DNA of 64,000 nucleotides from Isoetes taiwanensis (lineage: Eukaryota; Streptophyta; Lycopodiopsida; Isoetales; Isoetaceae), in the NCBI GenBank assembly GCA_021234155.1, contig JAJEKV010000080.1, positions 4,133,953 through 4,197,952 on the forward strand, read 5' to 3'. Numbering within the stretch: the first letter of the stretch is position 1; every line of letters begins with the position of its first letter. The notes under the pieces were generated by a model that did not search any database, was not told where the DNA came from, and was given only the letters and a program-made list of their open reading frames with translations. The translations under genes and the position numbers were made by a program. Of this stretch, positions 46,355 to 57,100 are shown one piece after another.

Positions 46355-47460
46355 TTTACAAGCAATAGCAGCAGGCCACAATCAACTAGCCACTATTTCA
46401 GTTGCAGAACCTATTGTGCAAGCCAATGACCTTTCTCAGCATATCAGTTATGTGCTTGTTTTCATGTTATTGATCATTGTTCTGTCATATAATACTGCAC
46501 GAATTAAGAAGGGGTATGGTGAAAGTTTTCTATATAAGGTCTCTAAATTCTCTTTCTTGCCTTTCATTCTATCTGAGTTCATATTCCCAAGCCATGAGCA
46601 TTCAGATTACTATTTCCAACATGATTGGCTAGATCTTTACACGCACATAAAAGTGAGGTGCGTTTCAGGCTTCTGCAATTCTTTTTACTCAAATCATATA
46701 CGATGTGTTGAATGCCAGATTAGCTAGGACCGAAGCGTCAGGTACTGGGAACATGAAGTTTGCCATGAATGGATCTCTTATCCTGGGTACGATAGATGGA
46801 ACTAATGTTGAAATCTGCAAACAAATTGGAAAGGAGAATATGGTATACAACCTTCTCATTGTTTGATAGCTTATTTTCTCTGAATGTGTCTGAAGTGACT
46901 TAAAATATTGTAGACTTGTGCTTTATGTCCAAAGAAGGCCTTCCAGAATTTGGAAGGTGCGAACTAGTTCATTTTCCAAGATTAATAGTTTTCTCCACTG
47001 TTCCAGTTTATTTTTGGTGCACGAGTAAATGAGGTGTCGCAGCTTAGGGCAGACAAGAAAAAGTTTCAACCTCCTAGGGAGTTCCGTCGTGTTGTTGGGT
47101 ATGATGGTTTAATTTTAAAGGAATGTGATTGATCTACATGTTAATAAGAATGTGCTTGTTCTATGCATGCAGAATGATCCGAAACGGATATTTTGGTCAT
47201 GGTGATTACTTCCAGTCATTATGCGACTCTATTGATGGTGCGGGCGGCGATCAATACCTCTTAGCAAATGACTTTTCAAGTTATTTAGAAGCCCAAGAAG
47301 GCTAGAACAGTAAGTTGTTCAGGTTCACGCCAACATGCTCATGTCGTTGTTCATTGCTATGTTTTGCAGGCAGCAGCAGACAAAACTTTTATTGATAAGA
47401 AATGATGGACAGAGATGAGCATTTTGAGTACAGCATTCATCACCCCAATCAAACAACCAT
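46355..47460 (+). pseudogene. Alpha-glucan (starch) phosphorylase fragment
   Basis: C-terminal exons of a glycogen/starch phosphorylase, a PLP enzyme that releases glucose-1-phosphate from alpha-1,4-glucan. The exons are about 46355-46447 (ISVAEPIVQANDLSQHIS), 46728-46842 ([20 protein letters not shown], then IDGTNVEI), 47007-47098 (FIFGARVNEVSQLRADKKKF) and 47173-47305 (RNGYFGHGDYFQSLCD, DQYLLANDFSSYLEAQ). A further stretch from 47370 reads WTEMSILSTA. The introns have GT-AG ends except around the first junction. In-frame stops at 47303-47305 and 47403-47405 and the absence of the N-terminal two-thirds show a broken or captured gene fragment. The PLP lysine region is not visible upstream. 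Confidence 0.8.
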
Positions 47461-47814
47461 TCATCACTACCTTTTTCTTAAAGTATAGTCATCATTTTCT
47501 TGTCTTCTTTTTTTTTTTTTTTTTTTTCCAAATTTACACTTGCCTTACCATTTTCTTATGTATAGTCACCTTTGTTTATTTTCCGTGCACAGCTAACACT
47601 GAGAAGAATGGGATGAAACAAACGAGGAGCAAGCTGATCGGCATGAATAAAAGTGGTGCAGGCAAAAGGCATCACAGACGAGATCAGTCAGCTGTAGATG
47701 TAGGTCAAACATGTCAATAAAATGTAAGCAATATGTCTATAAATTATTACAAATGTTTTTTACTTTGTTTATCAATCCCTTGACAATTCCTAAGGCCTCG
47801 AAGGGGCCGAAAAT
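47461..47814. other. Short non-coding interval
   Basis: Includes a T run (about 47510-47528). A 101-codon ORF spans it, but half is low-complexity and it is not supported as a gene. It ends at the left copy of the element 2 flanking repeat. Confidence 0.3.
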
Positions 47815-48160
47815 TTTTTCAGTCAACACAACCAATAAAACCCCCTAAAAACTTCCTTTCACACAGGGGTGGCTCCAGATAGCAATTCAAAGGCCATTAA
47901 TGATTTTTTGGAGGCCCCGAAGGGGCGAATTTTTTTTTAGGTATAACACAAACCATTACATTCCACACTTAAAAATTAAATTCCCCCTTAAACTCCCTTT
48001 GGGTGAATATTCACACATGGGGTGACGTAGGGCAACAAGAGCTGTTGGATAGGTGTATATGCCCTTTATTCCTCAATCTACACCGTAGATAGTGATCCCT
48101 GTTTGTGGGGTATGCCGTTTGTGGGTTTGTGAAGTTGAGGCATCTGGAAGCAGGGGTGAA
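47815..48160 (+). repeat. Flanking direct repeat B, left copy
   Basis: A sequence of about 345 bp starting TCAGTCAACACAACCAATAA and ending GCATCTGGAAGCAGGG. It recurs in the same orientation at 61209-61516 with small deletions. It contains GGAGGCCCCGAAGGGGCGAA, a short near-palindrome, and no coding frame. The two copies bracket the DUF7869 / ParB-like element. Confidence 0.85.
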
Positions 48161-48302
48161 AATGGGACTCACACTATAGAAAAAAAATTTCTGAATTGAT
48201 TGCTTGAATAGAATTACACATCACACACAAAGAATTGGGTAACTTGTTTTCCTCATAAATTTTATAAACTACTAGTTGAGAAAGTTTTCAAGCTTCTCAA
48301 TA

Positions 48303-50611
48303 TTATCTACCCTCATACAATGATATAGCATGGAGGTTGCTCATGGCTTTGTCCATCTCCCTTTCTGGGATCTTGTGTGTGTTGTCCTTTGCAATGTGAG
48401 AACTTGGATATGACCATACCACACACTCCACTAATTCCCTCATTTGAGGATCAGTCTTCTTCTCCCAGCAGTCGGTGTATTGCTCCTTCAAGTTGCCCTT
48501 CTTGTGTCTTCCAATGGGCTCCCAATATTGAATTTGAAATCCAGGACACAACTCCTCTCCATCAGCCATAGTGGTGGTTACATCAGAGAGTGCCACCCCT
48601 AACCATATTGGACAATCCTCATCATCAGGCCTTACTAGCACAAAGTATCCTTCCTTGATGTCCTCAAAGGGATCCCACTCAGGAAGATCAAACCACTTCG
48701 GCTTTGAGGCCTTACTTGTCACGTTTTCTCTCTTGAGCTTGGTGGAGAAAGTTCCAAAGAATGCATCTATATCATCATGCGTATGCCCAACCATCATGAA
48801 TCCCACTTTCACAACTTTGAATACTCCCACTGCTGTCAAGTATGACATTGCCCCAAACATCCATCTATTCTTGTTTTCTTTCCAACAGTTGTCCAATTGA
48901 ACACATAGCTCCTCTGGCAGTTGTTTCTCAAGTAAGGGGAAATCATCCCAAGTCCTCCTTGATTCTGGATGTGAGCTTTTTTATCTGCCTTTGGTAACAA
49001 AGCGGTTGATCATCCATCAAAGCCTCAAAAATGGGTGCTGATGGGGAATACCTCCTCCCTTCTATCGATCCTTTCTCTAGTATTCTCAAGCACTTGAAAA
49101 TAGAGCTCACATGGAAGTTTGGATCATCCCTCCATAGATCAAGCACAAAATGACCATAGGTTCCAGTTCCATGACCATGTGTTAAGATACCCGCCAGACT
49201 TACTTTCATCTGAAAAGCGTTTTGACAACGCTTGGGTAAAGGATCTATAGCTTTGGCAAAAAAGTCTTGTGTTGGTCCATCTTATCATGAATTATACACA
49301 AAAATCTGTTAGGCTGCATCTGAGAAAATGTTCTCCACTGCCAATACAACTGTCTACATGATATTTGGTCCCTTTGGTGATCTGCAAATTGTTCCCTAAT
49401 TGCCATTCTTTCTTTCTCTATTGCAGTTGATGCAAGTAGCAAGTGTTGCACTTTGAGAATGGCATGTGTTGCAGGACACTCACGTCTGAGAAGTGAGTGC
49501 TCCATAACTTGCTGAAATGTGATTGAGAAAGAGACCTACCTCCAGTAGTTTCTAGGATGGAGTTGATCTCTTTAAGGCACTCTTTTTGGATATCCACTCG
49601 CACACCGTGCTCATTCACCTTCGACTTCTGGGGCATAGATTGAGACATGTATCTCACAAAGCTCTCGAAGACTGCAATGGCCTTGAGAGTGTTTGCTCTA
49701 GGTTTCAAAGTGAGTGCATTGCCATGTTGGAACAAACTGTGCCCTTTTCTAACCTGCTCCCAGTATCTGTAGAATGAAGACTTGCTCACGCCAAGAATCC
49801 ATCTCAATGCTCTTATACATACCTTTAGGCCCCTCAATTGATATAGTAACCTTCCTGTGTCTTCATCATAGCTGGAATTCCTACACAAGGAGTAGATGAA
49901 ATTAATCCTATCTTTTTGAAGCTGTCCAATGTATTGGGACCTTATCTGCACGAGGTCATCCACACTGTACTGGACTGTGCAATCTAGGTTGCAACACTCT
50001 TGTCCCCTAATTGCCTCTAGGTTTTCTTTGGTTGGGGCCATACTTTCCATCCTTTCTAAATATTTGTCACTTCTAGGCCTCTTGGGCACCCTTGGTTTCC
50101 TTTTATGAAAAATATAGCGCCTCTTCCTTGTGATCAAAGGATGCTCATCCACCACCAAATCTTCCACATGGCCTGGGGTGGACCTTGGGGTATGTAGTTC
50201 AGTAGGGCATTCCAAACTATCACCATTCTTTTGTGTAATATATCTAATTGGCCATCTTAACTGTGTTTGGGACTCCAACAACCCAGAGCACACAATGCAA
50301 TCATTAGAGCTTCCCTGGGACATGATTGTATCAACTTGGATAAGAAGCTTCACAATGCCAACTCCAAGATGATCATCTCCCAGCCTTTCATCATTCACAC
50401 TATCAAAAGGATCAACTGCAGTTATGATGCCCTCTGCAAATACTGTCTCGTTGCAAGGGTGCAACAACAAGCAGGCCATCTTCCTCCATTGGAGCCTAGG
50501 GCAATGTCCTGTGCTGGGCTTCCTTGGCTCCATTTTGCTCATCTCACATGCTCCCTGAATGAAAGAGCACACATTAAAACCATATACAACCATTAAAACC
50601 ATTAAATCCAT
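48303..50611 (-). CDS. DUF7869-type transposase-like protein (element 2)
   Basis: Read on the minus strand. A long N-terminal frame (50611-49418) has a cysteine cluster (GQECCNLDCTVQYSVDDLVQ) and GLKVCIRALRWILGVSKSSF, the usual N-terminal part of these proteins. Next come CIIHDKMDQHKTFLPKL (near 49310-49250), MKVSLAGILTHGHGTGTYGH (49209 on), and the C-terminal frame 48896-48303, with LDNCWKENKNRWMFGA, VGHTHDDIDAFFGTFS and an acidic/tryptophan-rich tail. D-M-D-Q, L-D-N…N-K-N and H-T-H-D-D-I-D are the conserved blocks and fit a DDE/D-like RNase H fold. The coding runs across three frames, by introns or two or three shifts. It diverges from the plus-strand gene across the 50.6-51.1 kb interval. 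Confidence 0.75.
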
Positions 50612-50870
50612 TTAAACCACTAAAACCATTTAAACCACATAGAACCATTAAAAACATTACAACCATATAACCATTAAAAGGATTAAAACTATATAACCAT
50701 TAAAAACATTAAAACACTATAACCATATAACCATGTAACCATTATAACCATTAACCATTAGAACCATTAACCATTAAAAACATTATAACTATTAACCATT
50801 AACCATTAAAACCATTAACCTTAACCATTAAGAATTAAAACCATTGTAACCATATAACCATTAAAAACAT
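50570..50870. repeat. AACCATTAAA minisatellite
   Basis: About 300 bp of degenerate tandem AACCATTAA / AACCATATAACCATTAAAA units, immediately upstream of the DUF7869 start. Unit length drifts between 9 and 18 bases. It is absent from element 1. Confidence 0.9.
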
Positions 50871-51240
50871 GGCCCACGTGGCGCCTCGTCAGCAACTGCT
50901 GACATTGCCACGTCAACAATCCGGACACCCAGGTCACGGACCGCATGGCCCACACGTGACAGGGTGTCATAATGGCACTTTATCGAGGTTCGAGGGTGCA
51001 GCCTGAAATAACTGCACCCTCTTCCTCTTCCCCCGTGACCCATTCATCCATTCATTCTTTCTCTGTTCTGTTTTTCCATTCCATCTCTGGAGCTCCGCCC
51101 TTGGCGATCCTTCCAATCACTCAATTCCGACGTCTTCTTATGACAGCAGCCTGGTCGACGGATCGGGACGCATCTAGCGCCGAGGTTTTTGCGCAGTTTG
51201 AGTGTTCGTGCGGGCGTTACTGCCTAAGAAGAAAGTGAGG
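50871..51240 (+). promoter_or_regulatory. Divergent promoter and possible first exon
   Basis: GC-richer than its surroundings, with GCCCACGTGGCGCC (a CACGTG G-box core at 50874-50879) and CCACACGTGACAG (50950-50962). Downstream, ATGACAGCAGCCTGGTCGAC (51138 on) opens a 33-codon frame ending in YCLRRK next to GTAAGT-like signals at 51249. This would suit a short first exon of the plus-strand gene, whose recognisable exons start near 54.1 kb. The link is inferred. Confidence 0.35.
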
Positions 51241-51880
51241 TTCTTCTCTGTAAGTTTATAGCTTTTTTTATTGCTTCTTTTTAGTTTTTACGTAAGTCCT
51301 TTCTTGCACTCTTACTTATATTCTTTTTATCGGAGGTTCTTACTATCCCCTATTTCAATTTCGGCTGACAAATCCCTATTCTCGCTTTGCAAGCTTTGTT
51401 CAAACATGGAATCAAACCGCGGGGAGCTTCCTCGCATCCCATAAAATCTACCGGTATATTTTTTAATATGTTCTTTTTGTCTCCATTTGTTTCCTCTATT
51501 TCACATCTTTTCACTGTTTTCTGTTTTGCTTTTGTTTTGTTTTCTGTTTTTGTTTTCTTCTTCTTAGTTTTTGTTTAATTGAATACCTTGTACAGGCATA
51601 AGTAAGACTAGTGCTAAGACTAGTGGCAAGCAACCGAACTAGGAATCCTCAGAGACAGGTGATAGGAAGAAAAAAACTATAGAGCAGTAACAGAACATTA
51701 CTATGAATGATTCACAACAGAAATTGCAAAACTTTCTATGAATGTTTTATAACAGAACATAACTATGAATGAATGTTTCTAACTATGATCTAAGAACAGG
51801 ATTTGCTTTACAGCAAATGCAAATCTTTCTAACTCACAGAATATCCTCCCTTGCAGGAAAGGTGCAGACTACACCCGGCT
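51241..51880. other. T-rich probable intron
   Basis: T-rich sequence following the possible first exon, with TTTGTTTTGTTTTCTG stretches. No gene is supported. Confidence 0.3.
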
Positions 51881-52875
51881 TTCTCGACTCGCGAGTCGAG
51901 AATGCCTCAGCTTGCCAACAATCCAGGAAGTACAAGCCTTCTTCTCGACTCGCGAGTCGAGAATTTCTCGACTCGCGAGGCGAGAACAGGGAGTGTACAC
52001 CCTGGACTGTTGGCTGGTTGAGGCAATCTCGAATCGCGAGTCGAGAATGCAGACAGCTACCCAACATCTTTCTAGTCCTCGAAAGCCAGCCAATGCCTTT
52101 GTGCATTCTCGACTCGCGAGTCGAGAATGTCATACACAGCCAATGGCTCTGTGTCCGGTCGCAGGTGCCTCCACCCAGTCCGAGCCACTCTCCTTCGAAC
52201 CATCTTCGTCGAATATTGCGAAGGGGACTGGCTCCGACTGGGTGGAGGCCTCTACGACTAACCACAGACGTGCTGGCTGTCTTCTCGACTCGCTAGTCTC
52301 ACACAGCATTCCCGGCTCCAGTGCATTCTTCTGTGTCTTGTCCCAGGCGCCTGCAAACAGTCTTAGCCACTCTCCTTCAAACTATCTTCCTCGAGTATTG
52401 CGAAGGGAAGTGGCCCTGATTGTCTGCAGGCCTCTGGGTCTAACCACAGGGGGTTTTCTCGACATGTTTTCTCGTGCATTCTCGACTCGCAAGTCGAGAA
52501 TCCCTTAACCGACCAATTCTTACGTAATGCGGTGCGTAGGTTCCTCGACCCAGTCAGAGCCACTCTCCTTCAAACCATCTTCCTCGAATATTGCGAAGGG
52601 GAGGGGCTCGGACTGGGTGGAGGCCTCTGCAACTAACCACAGGGAAATGCATCCTTAAGGCCTCAGCCACCCAACAAGTTTATTCTCTACTGAAGACTTG
52701 ATAATGCCATAGGTTGGCTTGCTGTCTGCATTCTTGACTCGCGAGTCGAGAATGCCTTAACAACCGGCACTCGGGGAGTACTACACTGAGTTTTTGGCTG
52801 GCTAAGGCATTCGACTTCAGCGAGTCGAAGAATGCACGACAACTTTCTTGGGATTCTCGACTCGCAAGTCGAGAA
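51881..52875. repeat. Palindrome cluster, CTCGACTCGCGAGTCGAG family
   Basis: Ten copies of a roughly 22-bp palindrome (TT + CTCGACTCGCGAGTCGAG + AA and variants) at 51881, 51942, 51965, 52027, 52106, 52282 (degenerate), 52479, 52731, 52809 (degenerate) and 52854. Variants include GCAAGTC and GCGAGGC right arms. Long frames that read through this cluster (51912-52508 plus, 51834-52265 minus) are by-products of the repeat and not genes. Confidence 0.95.
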
Positions 52876-53039
52876 TCCCTTAGCCAACCAATTCTCCTGT
52901 GCCAATTCTCCTACCCACAGGAAATCCATCCCTTTTGTCGAGGTTTAGTCCTAGGTGCCTCTAGCCTGTCTGAGCCACTCTCCTTCGAACCATCTTCCTC
53001 GAATATTGCGAAGGGGAGTGGCCCGGACTGGGTGGAGGC
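52167..53039. repeat. Four 83-bp foldback repeats
   Basis: Units at 52167-52249, 52349-52431, 52543-52624 and 52957-53039. Each has inverted arms of about 32 bp (GCCTCCACCCAGTCCGAGCC and its complement GGCTCCGACTGGGTGGAGGC in the first copy) around a loop of about 20 bp holding TCGAATATTGCGAA. Each is followed by TCTGCGACTAACCACAGG or a close variant. The second copy has different outer arm bases (GCCTGCAAACAGTC) matched by changes in the other arm. Confidence 0.9.
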
Positions 53040-53202
53040 CTCTGCGACTAACCACAGGGGGATGCATTTGAACTGCATCCCTAAGGCCCTAGACCTAGCA
53101 TGATCTATACACAACTAGCATGCCTAACAGATACTCAGACCGGATGGATCCCTTTGCTTCTAAACAGAATGGAAGGCATTCCAAGCAAAAATACAGACAG
53201 AT

Positions 53203-53478
53203 GAAACTGTTCGCGAGTTGCTCCGATTTATAGTTCCCTTGCTGAGCATCTCTCAACCTAGAGAGTATCTCGACGCTGAAATATGCTCAACAAGGAAACC
53301 ATAAATCGGGCGAGCTGTCGAACAGTTCCATGATCAAAACAGGGAGCTGTTCGCGTGTTACTCCGATCCATTATTTTCGTGCCCAGCATCTCTCAACACA
53401 GAAAGTATATTTCATCTCTCGACGCTGAAATATGCTGGACAAGGAAACAATAAATCCGCCGAGCTTTCGAGCAGTTCC
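53203..53478. repeat. Two tandem 130-bp hairpins
   Basis: 53203-53330 and 53344-53478 each fold on themselves with arms of about 45 bp. For the first, AACTGTTCGCGAGTTGCTCC … CTTGCTGAGCAT pairs with ATGCTCAACAAGG … GAGCTGTCGAACAGTT. The loops hold CTCTCAACCTAGAGAG and TCTCGACGCTGAA. The copies are about 75-80 percent alike, and both keep arm pairing. Confidence 0.85.
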
Positions 53479-54123
53479 ATGTTCTATACACATCTGGCAT
53501 ATTCTACACACATAATGAAACATGAATATCTGAAACTCACCTCTTCTCGCAAGAACTCCTTGGGCCATTGTATCACAGATCCCGCAGCCTCACCAAGAGT
53601 CTTCGCTTATTCCGTTGGCCTCATCAATAATGCATCCCCATCAAATACTTGTATCAAAGCGATTCTCGCGTATCCCTCTTCCATGGCGCTGCAGTGAAGT
53701 GTTCCCGTGTCTTGGAGCTCATATCCGCTTGCTACCTTAGCCCCGTGCACATCGATCAAATCAACTATTTGCAAAAAGACATGCAGTTAGAACTAGACAG
53801 AGAGTACATCGCTGTTAGGAGCTTACAGCGTCGTGGTGCCATCCGTGAACAGTCGATCTCCGCCTCCAGTTGCTGTGCGCCCCAAAGTCGCCAATGCCGC
53901 ACTAAAACTAAGCACCCGAAAATCTCCACTGCGCTCACCAAGTCCCTGGAAATGAATGAATTTCGAATTGGTGTTTGGGCGTGTTAAAGTTGGCCGTGCT
54001 GTACCCTTAGCCCGTTTTTTTGCCTTGAATGATTGTGTGTCCTTAATTTCAAATTTAAGAACACGCCCGACCTTTTTTACGTGCAGTCCTAAAACCTCTA
54101 AGGCACGGAAGAGGCTCAATTTA
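53479..54123. other. Probable 5' region of the ParB-like gene
   Basis: Several overlapping short frames with no family match. It may include one or more small exons or an intron upstream of the basic exon at about 54124. I cannot choose among them. Confidence 0.3.
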
Positions 54124-57100
54124 CAAGGGAGTTCGAGCAGCAAGAGGATGCGGGGGCATACAGATATGACGACTCCATCGAGGAAGCGAGGCACCGGAGT
54201 GGATGCTGGTTCTAGCGGGACCAAGAAAAGAAAGACAGGGACTCTAAGTGAGCTCTTGTGTTCGGTGAGGATACCTTCTCTGATCCATCCTTCTGTCTTG
54301 CAGCATTCACTGCGGAGACGCTAGTGATCACTGGCAGAACTCCGTTCTTCGTTATTGAGGGATTGGAAACAGAGCTACTTGATACACCAGCAGATTCTTG
54401 GTGGTATGTCGAAGTATCAACAAGTGGGAAGGAGAAAGATCTGTTTCTGTGGCAAAGGGATAAGAAGAGCTCCAGCGACAAGTACAAGAAGGTCGGTGTT
54501 GTGCTCTCCGTCTCTGCGCCAGATTCGAAGCATCTAACATTGTATGTGGAAGACTGCATGAAGGGTAAGTTCTACCACACGAAGAAGTTATCAGTATCCA
54601 ATTACTCTCACTCTTTAATGAGCAAGTCGAAGGGGACCGACAAAAGGCCGGCGCCTTTAAATTGTCAGAACCTTGGGTGGAAAGATCTGGAAGGGATGAA
54701 GGAGGCTGGAACCCTGACATCCAGGGAGCTTGGAATGGAGATTTCCAGGGTGAGGGCGAAGCTGTTCAACACCGGGAGCTTTATGTCCAGCGTGCTAAAG
54801 ACTCTAAAGCACTCGGCAGTTACCAAGGATATTGTAGTTCAGAAAGAAAAAACTCCGGACAGGAATGCAGATGCAGCAGATGAGAGTACACGGGAGGATT
54901 CAGATGCTGAAGAAGAGGAAGATATAGTCGATTCCCAATTCTTGGATCCAGATGAGCAGATTAGGAAATCACAGAGAGGGGCCCAGAAGATGGAGCGGCT
55001 GGCTCAGTATTACCCATTAGGGATATCACACAAGCTGCTGCTGGACATCAGACGCCTGAAGGTTTGCACTGGAGATGCCGTCTTGTTCAACCACAGGGAA
55101 TTTAATCCAGCACACATGCTGGAGATTCTGAACTTGATGGTGCGACATCCTGTTGCAGACCCAATGCCTGCGGATGTCATACCATTCAGCAGATCGACCG
55201 GTGAGTTGTTCAGTTGGAAGTCTGAGGAAGATCTGAAGGGAAAAGACGTCAGGTTTTGGGTTGTGGACGGCCAGCATTCAGTGAGGGTAGCACAAGTATT
55301 GCAGACAGAAAAGGAAGTGACGCAAAGGATCAAGGACAGATATTCCAAACGAGAGTGCAGAGTTCTTTCAGCGGACATGCCACCGACAGAGCTCGCCAGC
55401 ATTAGCTACTGTCAGAACACAATAGCAGCAAGTGCCAGCTACATAAGGTAAATTACTGTCTCTGATTCAGGGCTTTCTCGACTCGCGAGTTGAGAAAGCC
55501 CCCGCATCCTCCGATTTCCCGAGTTCGACTGGGGTTGCCCTTTCTTGGTGTTCTCTTCTTCTTCTCGTCTTCATCCTCTCCCTCATCATCTTCCTGGCCT
55601 TCCAGAAGAACATATCTGCAGAGTTTCTTGAAGGTCTTCCACTTATCCGAGGGAGCCCTGTTTCCTTTAGGATGCTGAGGACAACCCAATGCTTTCCACT
55701 GTTGCCGAGCGTGTATGATCTGGTCAGGACACGGGCTGCATTCAGTAAACGTCACAATGTCAGAGCATGAAAGTATCTCCTAACACCCGAAGGAACCAAT
55801 AAATAGGAGGATGCAGGGGTTTCTCGACTCGCGAGGCGAGAATACCCACATGAGACGAGAAAACATAGGAGAGTCAAGGCCAGAGCAAAAGCATCGCGCA
55901 TTCCCAAATCTTTGCTTTCACGCCTCTTCGAACGATGCAACTTAGGATATAAACTAAGCGACATTGCCCGAAGAGGCGGGAAAAGAAAGATTGGGAAGGC
56001 TCGATGCTTTCACTCTTCAACCATTAATCTCTAATGTTCTCTCTATTACCCTGGAGTTTCTCGACTCGCGAGTCGGGAAAGTCAGAGGAGCACAGGAGAG
56101 GAGAAGATTGAAGGGACTTTCTCGACTCGCGAGTTGAGAATACCCACAGGAGAGGAGAGAACATAGAAGGAGAGTGAAGGCCAGAGTGAAAGCACCGCTC
56201 ATTCCCAAATCCTTGCTTGCCCCGCCTCTTCGAACGATGCAACCTAGGATATAAACTAAGAGACATTGCCCGAAGAGGCGAGGGAAGAAAGGATGGGAAG
56301 GCTCAATGCTTTCACTCGTCAACCATTAATCTCTAATGTTCTCTCTATTGCCCTGGGGTATCCCGTTTTGTCTCTGTCTTTCTCGACTCACGAAGAGAAA
56401 GTCCTTCAACTTTACTTTCTTTACTGTTCCGGGCTGAACAGAAAGCCCCCGTGATCCCTCGATTCATTTCCTCCTGGCTTTTCGGGTTGGAATGAGAAAG
56501 CCCCGCGATCCTCATTTCCGAAATTTCGATCGGGAGTTCGGGGTTACCAATAACTCCGAAATCTGAGGATGCTGGAACCGAAGTCTCGGATCGCCACAAA
56601 TCCTCTGAAACGATATGGCTTTCGACTCGACCGCGAGTCGAAAAAAGCAGGAACAGGAAACAGGCGCGGGCTTTCATCTCGCCAGTCGAGAAACCCCAGA
56701 GAAGTAAAGAAAAGTAAAGATTGAAGGGACTTTCTCGACTCGTGAGTCGAGAAAGCCAGAGACAAAACGGGATACCCCAGGGCAATAGAGAGAACATTAG
56801 AGATTAATGGTTGACGAAAGTGAGAGCATTGAGCCTTCCCATCCTTTCTTCCCTCGCCTCTTGAACAATGTCGCTTTAGTTTATATCCTAGGTTGCATCG
56901 TCAAGAGGCGGGGCAAGTAAGGATTTGGGAATGAGGTGCTTTCACCGCCTTCACTCTCCTTCTATGTTCTCTCCTCTCCTGGTATTCTCGACTCATGAAG
57001 TCGAGAAAGTCCTTCAATCTTCTCCTCTCCACGTTCTCCACGACTTTCCGACTCGCGAAGTCGAGAAACTCGGTGGTAATAGAGAGAACATTAGAGATTA

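Noticed and set aside
51834-52508. ORFs of 143-198 codons on both strands in the palindrome cluster
   Set aside because: They are open because the palindrome reads without stops in several frames (SRLASRE, STRESR, DSRVEN). Overlapping frames on both strands have equal quality, and there is no family match.
51881-52875. CRISPR-like array
   Set aside because: The repeats are palindromic, of varied spacing and divergent, lack unique uniform spacers, and lie in plant DNA with no cas genes.
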